Shown: positions 1 to 5,809 of the stretch, piece by piece
Position numbering within the stretch: position 1 is the first letter of the stretch
How the letters are laid out: the number at the start of each line of letters is the position of its first letter
Origin: Anaerolineae bacterium
GTDB taxonomy: Bacteria; Chloroflexota; Anaerolineae; Aggregatilineales; UBA3940
DNA length: 5,809 nt
NCBI GenBank assembly: GCA_020852775.1
Contig: JADZAD010000105.1
Coordinates: 1-5,809 of the forward strand
Direction of reading: 5' to 3'
The notes under the pieces: model-generated
The model's input: the letters and a program-made list of their open reading frames with translations, nothing else
Database searches by the model: none
Told to the model about the DNA's origin: nothing
Translations under genes and position numbers: made by a program

Positions 1-336
1 ATCGGGCCACAGCGTGACGAGATGAGATTCGTCGCTAACGGGCACGATCTCGGCTCATTCGGCTCACGCGGGCAGAACCGCACCGCCGTGCTGGCGCTCA
101 AGCTGGCGGAACTGGACTGGATGCGGGAGACAACCGGGGAGTGGCCGGTACTGCTGCTGGATGAGGTCGCGGCGGAGCTTGATCCGCTGCGGCGCAGCTA
201 CCTGATGGCCCGGATCAGAGGCGCAGAACAGGTGCTGCTGACCACGACGGAGCTTTCGCTGCTTGATCCGGCCTTTCTGGAGCAAGCCTCCCGCTGGGAG
301 GTCGAGGCGGGGCACATCACGCAGGTAACCGAATAG
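1..336 (+). CDS. recF: RecF, DNA replication/repair ATPase (C-terminal part, 5' end outside window)
   Basis: This is the C-terminal 111 residues of RecF, the SMC/ABC-like ATPase that binds gapped DNA and, with RecO and RecR, helps load RecA at stalled forks and single-strand gaps in the cytoplasm. The frame is open from base 1. It begins with IGPQRDE, matching the GPHRDD-type motif of RecF. The ABC signature follows as SRGQNR (window residues 22-27), then Walker B and D-loop as VLLLDEVAAELD (50-61), then QVLLTTT (78-84), where the family has its switch region. RecF is usually about 360-400 residues, so roughly the first 250-280 are missing upstream. The stop TAG at 334-336 lies 3 bp from the stop of the convergent phosphatase gene. 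The family call is firm; nothing in the visible part looks broken. Confidence 0.95.
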   Translation: MGPQRDEMRFVANGHDLGSFGSRGQNRTAVLALKLAELDWMRETTGEWPVLLLDEVAAELDPLRRSYLMARIRGAEQVLLTTTELSLLDPAFLEQASRWEVEAGHITQVTE

Positions 337-339
337 GCG

Positions 340-2151
340 TCAGTACACCAGGCGCTTGACGATAAAGAACGTGATATCATCCGAGGGGCTGGCCCCCCCG
401 GTGAACACCGAGACAGCCGTCGAAATCGCGGTAACTGCCTGTTCGGCGTTGGTTCCGGCACTGACGCGCAGTGTCTCCAGGAGCCGCTCCATACCAAACT
501 GCTGCCCCTGCTCATTCTCCATCTCGGTCAGGCCGTCAGTATAGAACACCAGCATGTCACCGGGCTCGATGTCGATCTCACGCTCCTCGAGCTCGATCGG
601 CTCAAAGACGCCGAGGATGATTCCCTTCGCGTTGAGCCTCTCGACCTTGCCAGTACGAGCCCGCAGCAAGATCGGTGGGTTATGGCCCGCATTGGCGTAG
701 ACCAGGCGACCGGTTGCCGTATCCAGCAGGCCGAACACGGCACTGAGGAAGAGGTCACTGCGGCTGTCGGTCTGGATCAGCTCACTGGCACGCTCCAGCG
801 CAGGGCCGGGGGTGCGCCCGCTCATCCCGGTGCTGCGGATCAGGGTGCGGCTCAGCGCCATGTAGATCGCCGCCGGGATACCCTTGTCTGAGACGTCCGC
901 GATCACCATAGCGAGCTGATCGACGGTTGTCGGCGGCACGCCAGTACCCTTCGGAACACTGAAGAAGTCGTAGAAGTCCCCACCGACAGCCCTCGCTGGC
1001 TCGTAGAAGGCGGCGAATTCCCAGCCCTCCCGGCGCGGAAGGTACGGCGGAAGCAGGCTGGTCTGGATATGCCGGGCAACGCCGAGCTCGTTTTCGAGGC
1101 GCTGGCGCTGCATCGCTTCACGGAACAGATGAGCCTTGTCGATGGCAATCGCTGCGAGGTTCGCCACAAGCTGGGCGAAGCGCAGTTCCCCCGGCGCCAG
1201 TTGCAGCGGCTGGCGGCTGTCAATGATCACCGCGCCTATCGGTTCATCCTTGGCGATCAGCGGTACCACGATGTGCCCCAGGAAGCCTTCCGCCAGGAAC
1301 CAGCCCGGCAGCCACAGACCGTGATCATCAACACTGATATCAGGGATCACCAGTGGCCTGCGCGTCTCAATAGCTACCCGCGCGCCGGATTTCTTGCCCG
1401 CGGGCACCCGCCAGTCGTGCTCGACCGGATCGGAGTGCCAGCCATTCGCCGCGCGGAAAGCCATATTTCCATCGGCGTCTCGCAGCAGCAGAGCACAGGC
1501 ATCGACATGCAGAAGGTGAGGAACTTCAGCGACGATGTAGCGGATCAGGTCATCGAAATCATCACGCCGCAGCAGTTCCCGTGAGAGCCGGAACAGCATA
1601 TCCTGCTCGACGAGGCGCTGTTCCTGCAGCATCGCATTGAGGCGTGCCCGGTCAAGGGCGGTCGCAATCTGGCCAGCCGCGCCTTCCAGCAGGGCGAGCG
1701 CTTCCGGGCTGAACATCTCCCAGGAGGGCACCGCCACGTTCAGAATCCCAAGCATGCGCCCACTCGAACGCAGCAGGGCCGAGGCATGAGTTCCCAGCCC
1801 ATCGGCCTGCTCGCCCAGATCAATCAACCGGCTGCAGATGACCTTCGCATAGGGGGTATCCAGCAGGCCATCATTGCAGAGGTTCTGGCACAGGCAGGTC
1901 TGCGACCAGCCTTCACTGGTGGTACCCAGCAGTCCGGACGGCAGTCCGCAGGATGCAGCAAGGCGATAACCCCGACCAACCGTCCCGGTTTGCAGCGCCG
2001 GGTCATAGAGGAACAACCACGCCGTTGATACCCCCATCACCGTGACCAGCTCCTGCAGCACCTGGTCCAGGGAGGCTTCGACACCCTCATCCCCCGCGAG
2101 CAGGGTGGCAATGCGGTTCAGGGCATTCAGATGTTCGATTGGCTGGGCCAT
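340..2151 (-). CDS. GAF-GAF-SpoIIE (RsbU-type) PPM serine/threonine phosphatase
   Basis: This is a 603-residue cytoplasmic signalling phosphatase with no signal peptide or membrane segment. GAF domain 1 spans about 4-170 and GAF domain 2 about 180-343. A helical linker (about 344-368, with HIQTSLLPPYLP) leads to a SpoIIE/PP2C-like domain to the end. Metal-binding motifs are intact: VGGDFYDFF (D392, D395), ADVSDKG (D419, D422), FYTDGLTE (D539) and SDDIT (D591/D592); NAGHNPP (487-493) is also typical. Family members usually dephosphorylate STAS-domain anti-anti-sigma factors in partner-switching cascades, with GAF domains sensing ligands or redox; the substrate here is unknown. GAF1 carries Cys86, Cys88, Cys92 and Cys106, a possible metal or Fe-S site. 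Start: ATG at 2151, with a GGGGA 12 bases upstream. An in-frame TTG at 2163 would add four residues, but the GGGGA abuts it directly. The gene converges on recF and diverges from the membrane pseudophosphatase. No kinase or STAS gene is adjacent. Confidence 0.93.
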   Translation of the reverse strand: MAQPIEHLNALNRIATLLAGDEGVEASLDQVLQELVTVMGVSTAWLFLYDPALQTGTVGRGYRLAASCGLPSGLLGTTSEGWSQTCLCQNLCNDGLLDTPYAKVICSRLIDLGEQADGLGTHASALLRSSGRMLGILNVAVPSWEMFSPEALALLEGAAGQIATALDRARLNAMLQEQRLVEQDMLFRLSRELLRRDDFDDLIRYIVAEVPHLLHVDACALLLRDADGNMAFRAANGWHSDPVEHDWRVPAGKKSGARVAIETRRPLVIPDISVDDHGLWLPGWFLAEGFLGHIVVPLIAKDEPIGAVIIDSRQPLQLAPGELRFAQLVANLAAIAIDKAHLFREAMQRQRLENELGVARHIQTSLLPPYLPRREGWEFAAFYEPARAVGGDFYDFFSVPKGTGVPPTTVDQLAMVIADVSDKGIPAAIYMALSRTLIRSTGMSGRTPGPALERASELIQTDSRSDLFLSAVFGLLDTATGRLVYANAGHNPPILLRARTGKVERLNAKGIILGVFEPIELEEREIDIEPGDMLVFYTDGLTEMENEQGQQFGMERLLETLRVSAGTNAEQAVTAISTAVSVFTGGASPSDDITFFIVKRLVY

Positions 2152-2169
2152 GTACGGAGTCAATCCCCA

Positions 2170-2197
2170 TTGGTCAGAAGACTTGCCACAGTATAAC
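2170..2197 (+). promoter_or_regulatory. Possible upstream promoter for the membrane pseudophosphatase gene (TTGGTC-16-TATAAC)
   Basis: TTGGTC at 2170-2175 (three of six matches to the -35 consensus) is followed after 16 bp by TATAAC at 2192-2197 (five of six matches to the -10). It would give a leader of about 85 bases before the ATG at 2288. It overlaps the minus-strand -10 at 2190-2195, so the two would compete for the same DNA. This is weak evidence, listed as an alternative to the downstream -10. Confidence 0.25.
2190..2195 (-). promoter_or_regulatory. Candidate -10 element for the GAF-SpoIIE phosphatase gene
   Basis: Read on the minus strand this is TATACT, five of six matches to the bacterial -10 consensus. 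Transcription would start near 2183, giving a leader of about 30 bases before the ATG at 2151. No recognisable -35 box lies 16-18 bp upstream, so it may need an activator or an alternative sigma factor, or may be a chance match. Confidence 0.4.
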
Positions 2198-2230
2198 GCG
2201 CCAGGTGGAAGGTAGGGCGAGTGTTAAGCG

Positions 2231-2241
2231 TATAGTATAAT
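2231..2241 (+). promoter_or_regulatory. Perfect -10 hexamer inside a TATA-g-TATA palindrome
   Basis: TATAAT at 2236-2241 matches the -10 consensus exactly and sits about 46 bp upstream of the ATG at 2288, giving a leader of about 40 bases. It overlaps TATAGTATA (2231-2239), a perfect palindrome around a central G, so the minus strand also reads TATACT here (2239-2234) and could fire toward the phosphatase. No good -35 box is visible for either direction. Because this element overlaps the in-frame ATG at 2240, it argues that the protein starts at 2288. Confidence 0.5.
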
Positions 2242-2252
2242 GATTTGCACTT

Positions 2253-2265
2253 GTCAGTTTGACTG
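2253..2265. repeat. Overlapping short inverted repeats in the 5' leader (operator candidate)
   Basis: Two overlapping 4+3+4 palindromes share this stretch: GTCA-gtt-TGAC (2253-2263) and CAGT-ttg-ACTG (2255-2265). They lie just downstream of the TATAAT at 2236-2241, where a bound repressor could block transcription initiation. Each arm is short enough to arise by chance in an intergenic region, so the regulatory role is speculative. Confidence 0.2.
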
Positions 2266-2287
2266 TCCGCAGAGCGAGAATCCTTGC

Positions 2288-4465
2288 ATGGCACCTACCG
2301 AACTTGAGTCGTTGGTTGGACACCTGTTTATCGTCAGCGGGCGCTCGATCAAGGCGGCTCCGCCGGGGTCAGCGGCCATGCCGTCCCCCCGGCGTGCGGC
2401 CCGCGGACGCGACAGTGACACCTTCTTCGGCCTTGTAACGCTGCCCGACGACCAGCGCCAGCCCGGCCCGTTCTACGAACAGCTGATACAGCAGGTACAT
2501 GACAGCTACTTCCAGACGTCCGGTGGTGTGACTTCAGCCCTGCGTGAGGCATATGCACGGCTGAATACACACCTGCTGTTGCAGAACCGGGGGCAGGAAT
2601 TTCCGCTGCGGGTAGGGCTGGCCTGTGTCGTCCTGCGCGAATCGGACCTGTATATCGCGGTATCCGGGGCAGCCCGCTGCTTCATGGTATCCGGGGATCA
2701 GGTCGAGCGGATGCCCGACAACGACGAGGTTGCTGAAGGCGTTCTGCCGCTCGGTCTATATGATGACTTCGAGATCCGCCTCTATCATCGCCAGGCCAGC
2801 CCGGGTGATTTCCTCATCCTCAGTGACGCGTCTCTCAACCGGCTCACTGATACTACTCTGCGCCATGTGGTCAGTGTGGGGGGGGTGGAAGGGGCGCTCA
2901 ATAACCTCGCCAGTGTTGCCGCCGAGTACACTTCTGCGGAAGTAATCAAGTTTGTCAGCGATGCCAGTGAAACAGCCCATTCGCACAGCCCCGCAGAGCC
3001 GCTTCACCGCCGGCTCCCGCTCTTCAGCGGCACAGGCGAACCGCGCCCACCTGCGGGCAGGGCCGGGCAAAGCCCACGGCATACCCATGAGCCTGAGGCG
3101 GCCCCGATTCCTGCAAGCATGGAGCCAGACGATACCACCCCATCACCAGAAGACGACTCCGGGCAGCCTTCCCGGCTGGCGCGGACCGGCCATCGTACAT
3201 TACTGACACTCGCTGGGATCACAACAGGGGCACGGACACTGGTCGAGAAGATGTTCCCTGCGGAGATCGCTGCTTCGCCTGATGAGGAGGCCGAACCACC
3301 CTTCCAGCTTTCAGTGACAATGCAGATCGGTGTAGTGGTCGCAGTAGCGATACTGGTTGCGCTAGTGGTCACCGGGGTATACCGTTTCCGCGGGCAGACT
3401 TCACAGTATGCCCAGTTAGTGCGTGAGGCGCGCAGTGAGATTGAGACTGCACGTGCCGCGGGGAGCAACGAAGGAGCCGCCCGGCCTCACTGGGAGACCG
3501 CTGTCTTTCTGCTGAACGAAGCGGCGAAGCTGCGCCAGCCGGGACCGCTCGAGCAGAGCCTGCTGTCTGAGGCACATTCGACACTTGATGCATATGACCG
3601 GGTTACCCGGGCAACCACTACTCTGCTGCGTTCGTATGAGCCAGGCGCCGATCTCCAGGGACCAATTGTGCAGGGTCTCAACGTCTACGTGATCGATACC
3701 ACGGCGGACATCCTCTACCGGGAGGATCTGGACGAAAGTGGCACGAAACTGCTTAACCGTGAACCGCGCATCATCACCCGGCAGGGTGAACTGGTGAGTG
3801 ACCAGGTGGTAGGCGGCCTGATCGATCTCACCTGGATGGATGAAGGTGGCGTCCCGCAGCGCAACGTTCTGGCCGCAATTACACGCAACGGACTTCTGCT
3901 GACGTACTCACCCAGTTGGGACGTCTCAGCCACGGTACTGCCCGGTTTCGAGGTCTGGCAGGATCCCCGTGCTATCGCTGTCTATAACCGAGATCTCTAT
4001 ATTCTCGATGCCGGCGCCAACCAGATCTGGTATTACCGCGCATCCTCGGACTCCTATCCGGGCATGCCGCTCCTCTATTTCACAGACGCCAACCCTGAAC
4101 TGAGCGACGCTATCGACATGGAGATTGACACCAACGGAAATGTGTACGTACTGCATGCCAGCGGGCGCACCAGCAAGTATTTTGTCGGCAAACAGGAGTT
4201 GTTCGGCTACGAAGACCTGCCGCAGCCGGTCGTGCGCCCATCCGCAATGCACCTCAGCCTGAGCCCGTTTGACCGGTCACTCTTCATCGCCGATCCCGGT
4301 GGATCGCGCCTGTACAGCCTGTCCCCTACAGGGGCGTTCCTTTATAACTTCAAGGGTGAGCAGGACGAGGCTTTTAGTGCGATATCAGGGGTCTACGCGA
4401 TGGACAGCCCCTCGTACATCTACCTGACGGTGGGTAGTGATTTGCTGTATTTCCCGCGCCCATAG
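2288..4465 (+). CDS. Single-pass membrane protein: degenerate PP2C-like domain, TM helix, beta-propeller-like extracytoplasmic domain
   Basis: This 725-residue protein fits no named family I recognise. Residues 1-230 follow the order of a PP2C fold but lack its catalysis. DTFFGLVTLPDD (44-55) stands where VADGMGG would be, LYIAVSGAARCFMV (121-134) where vGDSRaYl would be, and PGDFLILSDASLNRLTD (172-188) where GDxLLLCSDGLTD would be. No terminal DN motif is seen. Residues 231-300 are a Pro/Ser/His-rich linker. One hydrophobic helix (about 346-365) is followed by VYRFRG, then a helical stalk (370-450). The rest (455-725) holds about six propeller-like blades, for example AIAVYNRDLYILDAGANQIW (562-581) and PSAMHLSLSPFDRSLFIADP (651-670). 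With no N-terminal signal peptide, the PP2C part should be cytoplasmic and the propeller outside. Start: the ATG at 2288 has a weak GCGAG nine bases upstream. The ATG at 2240 overlaps the -10 and would add a 16-residue Cys-rich tail. The gene diverges from the phosphatase and precedes an LCP gene. Inferred role: envelope sensing by a pseudophosphatase scaffold. Confidence 0.85.
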   Translation: MAPTELESLVGHLFIVSGRSIKAAPPGSAAMPSPRRAARGRDSDTFFGLVTLPDDQRQPGPFYEQLIQQVHDSYFQTSGGVTSALREAYARLNTHLLLQNRGQEFPLRVGLACVVLRESDLYIAVSGAARCFMVSGDQVERMPDNDEVAEGVLPLGLYDDFEIRLYHRQASPGDFLILSDASLNRLTDTTLRHVVSVGGVEGALNNLASVAAEYTSAEVIKFVSDASETAHSHSPAEPLHRRLPLFSGTGEPRPPAGRAGQSPRHTHEPEAAPIPASMEPDDTTPSPEDDSGQPSRLARTGHRTLLTLAGITTGARTLVEKMFPAEIAASPDEEAEPPFQLSVTMQIGVVVAVAILVALVVTGVYRFRGQTSQYAQLVREARSEIETARAAGSNEGAARPHWETAVFLLNEAAKLRQPGPLEQSLLSEAHSTLDAYDRVTRATTTLLRSYEPGADLQGPIVQGLNVYVIDTTADILYREDLDESGTKLLNREPRIITRQGELVSDQVVGGLIDLTWMDEGGVPQRNVLAAITRNGLLLTYSPSWDVSATVLPGFEVWQDPRAIAVYNRDLYILDAGANQIWYYRASSDSYPGMPLLYFTDANPELSDAIDMEIDTNGNVYVLHASGRTSKYFVGKQELFGYEDLPQPVVRPSAMHLSLSPFDRSLFIADPGGSRLYSLSPTGAFLYNFKGEQDEAFSAISGVYAMDSPSYIYLTVGSDLLYFPRP

Positions 4466-4478
4466 GGGATGTTATAAT
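4450..4478 (+). promoter_or_regulatory. Extended -10 promoter for the LCP gene
   Basis: TGTTATAAT at 4470-4478 is a perfect extended -10 (TGn plus TATAAT). TTTCCC at 4450-4455, 17 bp upstream, is a poor -35 with three of six matches, which extended -10 promoters tolerate. The start would be near 4485, giving a leader of about 33 bases. The -35 lies in the end of the preceding gene and the -10 just after its stop, so the LCP gene probably has its own promoter as well as possible read-through. Confidence 0.55.
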
Positions 4479-4481
4479 CCC
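4466..4481. repeat. Inverted repeat spanning the LCP gene -10 box
   Basis: GGGAT (4466-4470) and ATCCC (4477-4481) form a five-base stem around a six-base loop that contains most of the -10 hexamer. It is too short and lacks the T-run of an intrinsic terminator. It could be an operator over the promoter, or chance. Confidence 0.25.
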
Positions 4482-4504
4482 GCGCCGAGCTTGTTTCTGT
4501 ATCC

Positions 4505-4508
4505 GAGG
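4505..4508 (+). promoter_or_regulatory. Ribosome binding site of the LCP gene
   Basis: GAGG lies nine bases before the ATG at 4518, a normal Shine-Dalgarno spacing. It supports that codon as the start over the internal ATG codons further in. Confidence 0.6.
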
Positions 4509-4517
4509 CTGCCTGGT

Positions 4518-5809
4518 ATGACCCAACACGGACCACAGAGAATCCGCCCTAATCGCCGCCATATTACCCTCCCACAGTGGGCGATCTATCTGCTGATGGC
4601 CCTGTTTGTGCTGGGAGTCGTCGGGCTGGGATACGTCACCTTCAACGGGGTCCGTGCGTCTATCGCCAACAGCCCGCTGGGCAGTGAGCTGGGTATCCCC
4701 CAGTTTCAGGCCGAGGACAATCCAGGCCTGCCCGCCGCCCCCGCCGGGGAACCGACGGTTGACCCGGATTGGTTCACGCAGCGTGTTACTGTGCTGGTGA
4801 TGGGTATCGATGAGCGCGAGTCCGAAACCGGGCCCTGGCGCACTGACACGATGATCCTTGTCACGGTAGACCCGGTCAGTGACACCGCCGGTATGATTTC
4901 AATACCGCGAGATCTGTGGGTGCAGATACCGGACTACGACGTGTGGGATCGGATCAACACCGCCTATTTTCGTGGTGATGCTGACCAGTACCCCGGCGGC
5001 GGTGGCCCTGCGCTGGCCATGAAGACGGTACAGCAGACTATCGGTGTACCTGTTGACTACTACCTGACCGTCAACTTTAGCGCCTTCATCCGTGGGGTGG
5101 ACACCCTCGGCTGTGTTCCGATCACCGTGCCGGAAACTATTGACGACCCGGACTTCCCGGCACTGGACGGCTACGGTTACGATCCGTTCTACATCGCGGC
5201 AGGGGAGCAGTGCCTCGACGGGCAGACCCTGCTTAAGTATGCACGCACCCGCGCGACCTTCGGCAGCGACTTTGACCGCGCGGCCCGGCAGCAGGCCGTA
5301 CTCTACGCGATCCGTGACCACGTCCTCAGTACCGGGCAGTTGCCTAACCTGCTCGCCCAGGCCCCGCAGATATACTCGACGATACAGGGCGGAATCGGCA
5401 CGAACCTGTCACTGGCGCAGATGGCCGAACTGGCGCGCAACGTGTCCTCAATCCCGAACGATTCAATCTGCTCCGCCGTTATCAACGGGGAATACGTCAG
5501 CCTGGCGACGCTTCCGGATGGCACACAGGTGCTGCTGCCTGACCGCGACAAGATTCGTACCCTGCGGGACGCGATCTTTTCCGGGCAGGGGAACTGCCCG
5601 GTTGCCGCGGCGCAGGGCACCGATCTGAGCGACCTCGCTACGAGCGAAGCCGCAACGGTGACGCTGCTGAACGGGACGGAACGCGAGGGGCTGGCAACGA
5701 TCACCCGTGAGACGATCGCCGCACAGGGGATCAACGTCACCGATGTCGGCAACGCGGATCGTTATGACTATGCCACGACGATCATCTACAACCCGAATGG
5801 CAAAACCAG
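4518..5809 (+). CDS. LytR-CpsA-Psr (LCP) family glycopolymer transferase with LytR_C tail (3' end outside window)
   Basis: LCP enzymes work at the outer face of the membrane and move undecaprenyl-linked glycopolymers (teichoic acid, capsule, arabinogalactan-like chains) onto peptidoglycan or other envelope acceptors. The 430 visible residues start with a basic cytoplasmic tail (1-19, several Arg), then one transmembrane helix (about 20-42), a spacer rich in Pro/Ala/Gly, and the LCP domain (about 89-265). LCP motifs present are VLVMGIDER (92-100), RTDT (108-111), SIPRDLWV (128-135), INTAY (146-150), YARTR (241-245) and DFDRAARQQ (251-259), including the arginines and aspartates that bind the lipid pyrophosphate and metal. 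Cys199 and Cys232 are close enough to form a disulfide. From about 378 a LytR_C domain begins (ATVTLLNGTEREGLATITRE) and is cut by the window end. The ATG at 4518 has a GAGG nine bases upstream and its own extended -10. The glycopolymer it attaches cannot be told from this sequence. Confidence 0.93.
   Translation, partial: MTQHGPQRIRPNRRHITLPQWAIYLLMALFVLGVVGLGYVTFNGVRASIANSPLGSELGIPQFQAEDNPGLPAAPAGEPTVDPDWFTQRVTVLVMGIDERESETGPWRTDTMILVTVDPVSDTAGMISIPRDLWVQIPDYDVWDRINTAYFRGDADQYPGGGGPALAMKTVQQTIGVPVDYYLTVNFSAFIRGVDTLGCVPITVPETIDDPDFPALDGYGYDPFYIAAGEQCLDGQTLLKYARTRATFGSDFDRAARQQAVLYAIRDHVLSTGQLPNLLAQAPQIYSTIQGGIGTNLSLAQMAELARNVSSIPNDSICSAVINGEYVSLATLPDGTQVLLPDRDKIRTLRDAIFSGQGNCPVAAAQGTDLSDLATSEAATVTLLNGTEREGLATITRETIAAQGINVTDVGNADRYDYATTIIYNPNGKT

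Noticed and set aside
1069..1584. 171-codon open frame on the plus strand opposite the phosphatase gene
   Set aside because: It lies wholly antisense to the GAF2 and linker region of a clear phosphatase gene, and its translation resembles no domain. Long antisense frames are expected in GC-rich DNA.
2152..2287. Small RNA, riboswitch or attachment site in the divergent intergenic region
   Set aside because: The 136 bp show only short palindromes and -10-like hexamers. No long stem-loop, tRNA-like fold or repeat pair of useful length was seen.
2659..2696. Repeated GGTATCCGGGG at 2659-2669 and 2686-2696, 27 bp apart and in frame
   Set aside because: The two copies encode the Val-Ser-Gly of two neighbouring beta-strand turns in the PP2C-like domain. 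Flanking residues differ, so chance or codon bias explains it better than a duplicated unit.
3004..3468. 154-codon minus-strand open frame over the linker and TM part of the membrane protein
   Set aside because: It is antisense to the linker and TM helix of a gene with continuous coding signal. The Ser/Pro/Gly-rich product reflects the complement of the linker.
4466..4517. Intrinsic terminator between the membrane protein and LCP genes
   Set aside because: The only stem is five bases and is not followed by a T-run; the same bases form a good extended -10 promoter.
5092..5628. 178-codon plus-strand open frame inside the LCP gene
   Set aside because: It is out of frame with the LCP domain, whose motifs run unbroken through the same bases. 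Its Arg/Ser/Thr-rich composition is typical of a shifted frame.

Overview
The window is GC-rich bacterial DNA with four protein-coding genes and almost no spare sequence. The best guess for the host is a member of Chloroflexota. This is an inference from the long GAF-GAF-SpoIIE phosphatase with a cysteine-rich GAF domain, the GC-rich codon use and an LCP protein with a LytR_C tail. No rRNA or other decisive marker is present, so the assignment is tentative.

Layout from left to right. Positions 1-336 (+) hold the last 111 codons of recF, the recombination mediator ATPase. Positions 340-2151 (-) hold a soluble signalling phosphatase with two GAF domains and a SpoIIE/RsbU-type PPM phosphatase domain that keeps its metal-binding aspartates. 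It converges on recF, with only 3 bp between the two stop codons. A 136-bp divergent intergenic region (2152-2287) carries -10-like elements on both strands and several short palindromes. Positions 2288-4465 (+) hold a 725-residue membrane protein of unusual build: an N-terminal PP2C-like domain that has lost its catalytic motifs, a low-complexity linker, one transmembrane helix, a short helical stalk and a C-terminal beta-propeller-like domain. A 52-bp gap with an extended -10 promoter and a Shine-Dalgarno leads to 4518-5809 (+), a LytR-CpsA-Psr (LCP) glycopolymer transferase. It is cut by the window end inside its LytR_C domain.

How the genes may work together (inference). An active RsbU-like phosphatase and a membrane-spanning, catalytically dead PP2C-like protein are transcribed from one shared control region, and an envelope-building LCP enzyme follows. 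This fits an envelope-sensing module in which the propeller reads something outside the membrane and the pseudophosphatase passes the signal to partner proteins inside. The substrates of the phosphatase (normally phosphorylated STAS-domain anti-anti-sigma factors) are not encoded here, so the link between the genes rests on position and domain logic only.

No tRNA, rRNA, CRISPR array, insertion sequence or convincing intrinsic terminator was seen.
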